Below, in pieces: positions 61,385 to 64,000 of a stretch of 64,000 bases of DNA. The notes under the pieces are model-generated. The model saw only the letters and a program-made list of their open reading frames with translations. It did no database searches and had not been told where the DNA came from. A program made the translations under genes and the position numbers. Each line of letters opens with the position of its first letter. The stretch's first letter is position 1. Location: assembly GCA_028671895.1 (NCBI GenBank), contig CM053802.1, positions 492,631 through 556,630 of the forward strand, in the 5' to 3' direction. This DNA comes from Oenanthe sinensis. Taxonomy: Eukaryota > Streptophyta > Magnoliopsida > Apiales > Apiaceae.

Positions 61385-64000
61385 ATGGGTATCATCGAAA
61401 AGATCAAAGAAATTGAAGCCGAGATGGCTCGCACACAGAAAAACAAAGCTACAGGTGCTTTGTGTTATCCATTATGATATTACATGAAGTTTGTGAATTT
61501 GTTCTCCCCTAAATATATAGCCTCCCGTATATGTCACTTAAACTGTCCACAACTTGTCCTTATTACCAGCAATTGTATAATCTGTTTACACATTTAGTTA
61601 CTGAGGCATAGTTGTTTAACGTCAACCAATCCTTTATGTAGCCATAAATACATGTTAGGTGGGTGAAGCATCTAACGGGAAATGATGACCATGAAGTCAA
61701 TGCTGCCCGAAGTGAAAACTGTTACAGTTGTGTAAAGTGGCTGTTGGGGTTGGGGGGGATCCTTCCTGGGGGAAGGAGGTGTTTTTGGGTTGGTATTGAG
61801 GTGTATACCAAGTCTCCATTGGTTGCCTCAATGTGTAAGGGTTTTGCATAGACACCTTGGATAAGTATACTTTCCAAAAGAAATTAACTTGTAAGTATGT
61901 AATACAGTACTACAAATCGGTGATGACAAGAATGTACGGTGCAAGGGCTTCCTTCACATTGTTGTCCACTTTTCTATTTTCAATTTCTCTCTCTTGGGTA
62001 TTATGTTGCTTTTATTCTATTATATTTTGCGGACTAATATGCATTGAGTATTTTCCTCCTTGTGAGGTATTTCTATATCCAACGTGCCCATTAGTGATGA
62101 CTTCGTTTTTCATCCATAGAATACCATCTGGGTCAGCTCAAGGCAAAGATAGCCAAGCTAAGGACACAGTTGCTGGAGCCTCCGAAGGTACCCAACTTTG
62201 TATAATGATATCTTTAATTTTTATCTGCAAGTGTTTTTGTTGATGTGAGTTGCATTACTGGATTCTCCAAGGCCTTGAGAAATACATTGAACTTGCTAAT
62301 TTTCATCATTTATTGTGGTTTTGTATCTTACGTTTTTTTCGCGTCGTGTGTTATTACACCTAAAGCACTCAATCCATGTTAAATTATCTTGTTTTGTACG
62401 TCACTGTGACATCTTTTATATTTAGCTTATCCTCTGGCAACAAATTAGGGTACTAGCGGAGCTGGAGAGGGTTTTGAAGTTACAAAATATGGCCATGGAC
62501 GTGTAGCACTTATAGGATTCCCAAGGTCTGCTATATCCCTTCTTTCCTTATCCTTTATGTAATAAAGTCATAAATATCAAAATGTAAGCATGTGAATGTA
62601 AATATTCCACAAGGTTAATAGCAGTTCAGCTCTTTCATCCGCAACTTCGTCATTATTTTTTTTGCTGAATATTAACTGTACACTCTTAGAGTTTTCTTAA
62701 TTAGTTATCCAATTTTGATTGGTTAATTTCATACACAACTTGTGTAACACAAGTAAAAACTAGTCATTGATGTATGCCTGGATTTTGGATTTTGTGGTGA
62801 TTGGATTTATAGATGTTTTGTTTTGCAACAAATCGGTCTAGGCGGAGACAAATTAGGAGAAGTTCAGTTTAGGTAGAAGAAAATTGTCCTGGGCATGCTT
62901 GTCATGACACTTGACTAGTCAGTAAGTCGAAATCTCCTGAATGTCTAGGACCCCCGACTTGAGTTTTGGAGGAAAGTCGGTTGACTTTGATGGAAGAAAC
63001 TACAACTAGCTGGTTGTGGGTCATAATCCGGCCCAAAATGAACAGTAACCTAACATGATAATCTTTCAAAATCTGTCAACTCTTTCATGAAGGAGCTTTT
63101 GAACTCAAATGACCTCACTTTTTTTATTAGTAAAAAAATGTCACGGACGTTTCATAATCTGTTTGTCTCTGAATAATTAATTTAATTTTAGGTATTTAAT
63201 AAATAGTAGAAGATGTGTCATTTTGAGGATAAATACTTAAGCATGTTTAAAAATCATGAGAACACGTAATAAACTGAAAAATTACTATGGGCTAGTCTCA
63301 TTTAGAATAAGCCAGCTGCTCCAAAATGGTTCTTCGGTCTGCTGTTGTTATTGCTTATAAGTAATAAACTCTTTAATACACGAGCTTATGAATTTAATTT
63401 GTGTTTAATTAAATTACTTGTAGAATTTGAATTGTATATATGTTTTTTTAAACTTGTAGTCGATGCCTAGGCGGCTAGCCTGGACCCCCTTCAACCATGG
63501 TCATGGGCGAAATGGCCAATAAATATTTAAAATGTACCTAATTGTTGTTCTGATTAATCCTTTTAACCATTTATTTGCAAGAGGTTACCTTAATTGTATA
63601 GCGATTTTTAGAACACAGCATTATGTACCTTTGACAAAGGTGTATTTTTGACATGGATAAACACATGTTGTAAAATTTTGTGCTCAACTCTTGAGAGTTT
63701 GAAGAGAATACATTATCTTGAGAGCATGTTAAACTGTCCAGACAAGTTATTGCCTGATGTGCTATCAGTCATGAAACTAGTTTTGCGTGATCTTGAATTT
63801 GGCACCAGCATTGACCATAATACATGTAGTTGTTTGTTTTATTCAGAATGGTGTGAGAATCTTATATGGTGAAAGTATGTTACTAAAATGTACAATAATT
63901 GACATTTCGTATATGTACCAATGTGTTAACATTAGGCATATCATTCCTGTTTTTTCTGTTTATTTTCAGTGTTGGGAAGTCTACACTCCTAACAATGTTG
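61385..64000 (+). CDS. DRG: DRG-family GTPase (plant DRG1, animal DRG2 type), 3' end outside window
   Basis: Developmentally regulated GTP-binding protein, an Obg-related GTPase that works with a DFRP partner on ribosomes. Visible exons: 61385-61454 (MGIIEKIKEIEAEMARTQKN), 62120-62187 (YHLGQLKAKIAKLRTQLLEP), 62449-62525 (GEGFEVTKYGHGRVALIGFP) and 63970 to the edge (VGKSTLLTML). Phases agree throughout. The G1/P-loop GFPSVGKST is split by the third intron after GFP. About 80 residues of roughly 400 are present; G2-G5 and the TGS domain lie beyond the window. The start and the EYHLGQLKAKIAKLR block match Arabidopsis At1g17470 rather than the other DRG branch. The 1444-bp third intron contains no supported gene; it holds GCCTAGGC palindromes at about 63465-63472 of unknown origin. 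Confidence 0.93.

Noticed and set aside
1..64000. CRISPR arrays, tRNA or rRNA genes
   Set aside because: Scanned by eye for regular spaced repeats and for tRNA A/B box words; none found. The repeats present are microsatellites, TIRs, LTRs and short tandem duplications. A tRNAscan run would be decisive.

Overview
This window is nuclear DNA of a eudicot plant. Its genes have many GT-AG introns, the spacers are AT-rich, and the proteins belong to plant families: chloroplast 13-lipoxygenase, CYP92-type P450, RLCK-VII kinase and RSH2-type ppGpp enzyme. The transposon load is plant-typical (Copia, TRIM, MULE, hAT, Stowaway). The species cannot be fixed from this sequence. All exon models were built by eye from splice sites, reading-frame continuity and recalled family sequence. 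No alignment or search was run.

Layout: (1) 1-2600 (+), 3' two-thirds of a 13-lipoxygenase gene. (2) 4502-6151 and 11756-13624 (+), a tandem pair of two-exon CYP92-like P450s. The spacer between them holds a hAT-like element with a Stowaway MITE nested in it, a second Stowaway, and a decayed hAT transposase end. (3) 14673-16782 (-), a five-exon RLCK-VII (RIPK/PBL-like) kinase. (4) 17510-23068 (-), an old Copia retrotransposon, followed by a 415-bp TRIM at 23298-23712. (5) 27222-29678, a Mutator-like element with 114-bp terminal inverted repeats and a perfect 9-bp target duplication. It has lost the catalytic core of its transposase and ends 45 bp before the start codon of (6) RSH2, 29724-32708 (+). 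(7) 35248-36908 (-), ATG12. Its first intron carries a foldback element, and its fourth exon has four extra bases that break the frame. (8) 39609-45583 (-), TAF12, and 47450-58004 (-), the largest TFIIIC subunit (TFC3/GTF3C1, 17 exons). (9) 61385 to the right edge (+), the 5' part of a DRG-family GTPase.

The genes do not form an operon or an evident single pathway. Several relate to stress: oxylipin synthesis (LOX), terpenoid-type P450s, an immune-type kinase, chloroplast stringent response (RSH2) and autophagy (ATG12). The other three are housekeeping genes: basal transcription for Pol II (TAF12) and Pol III (TFC3), and a ribosome-associated GTPase (DRG). The most informative features are where transposons sit relative to genes. 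These are the MULE in the RSH2 5' leader, the foldback element in ATG12 intron 1, and the apparent inactivating 4-bp insertion in ATG12.
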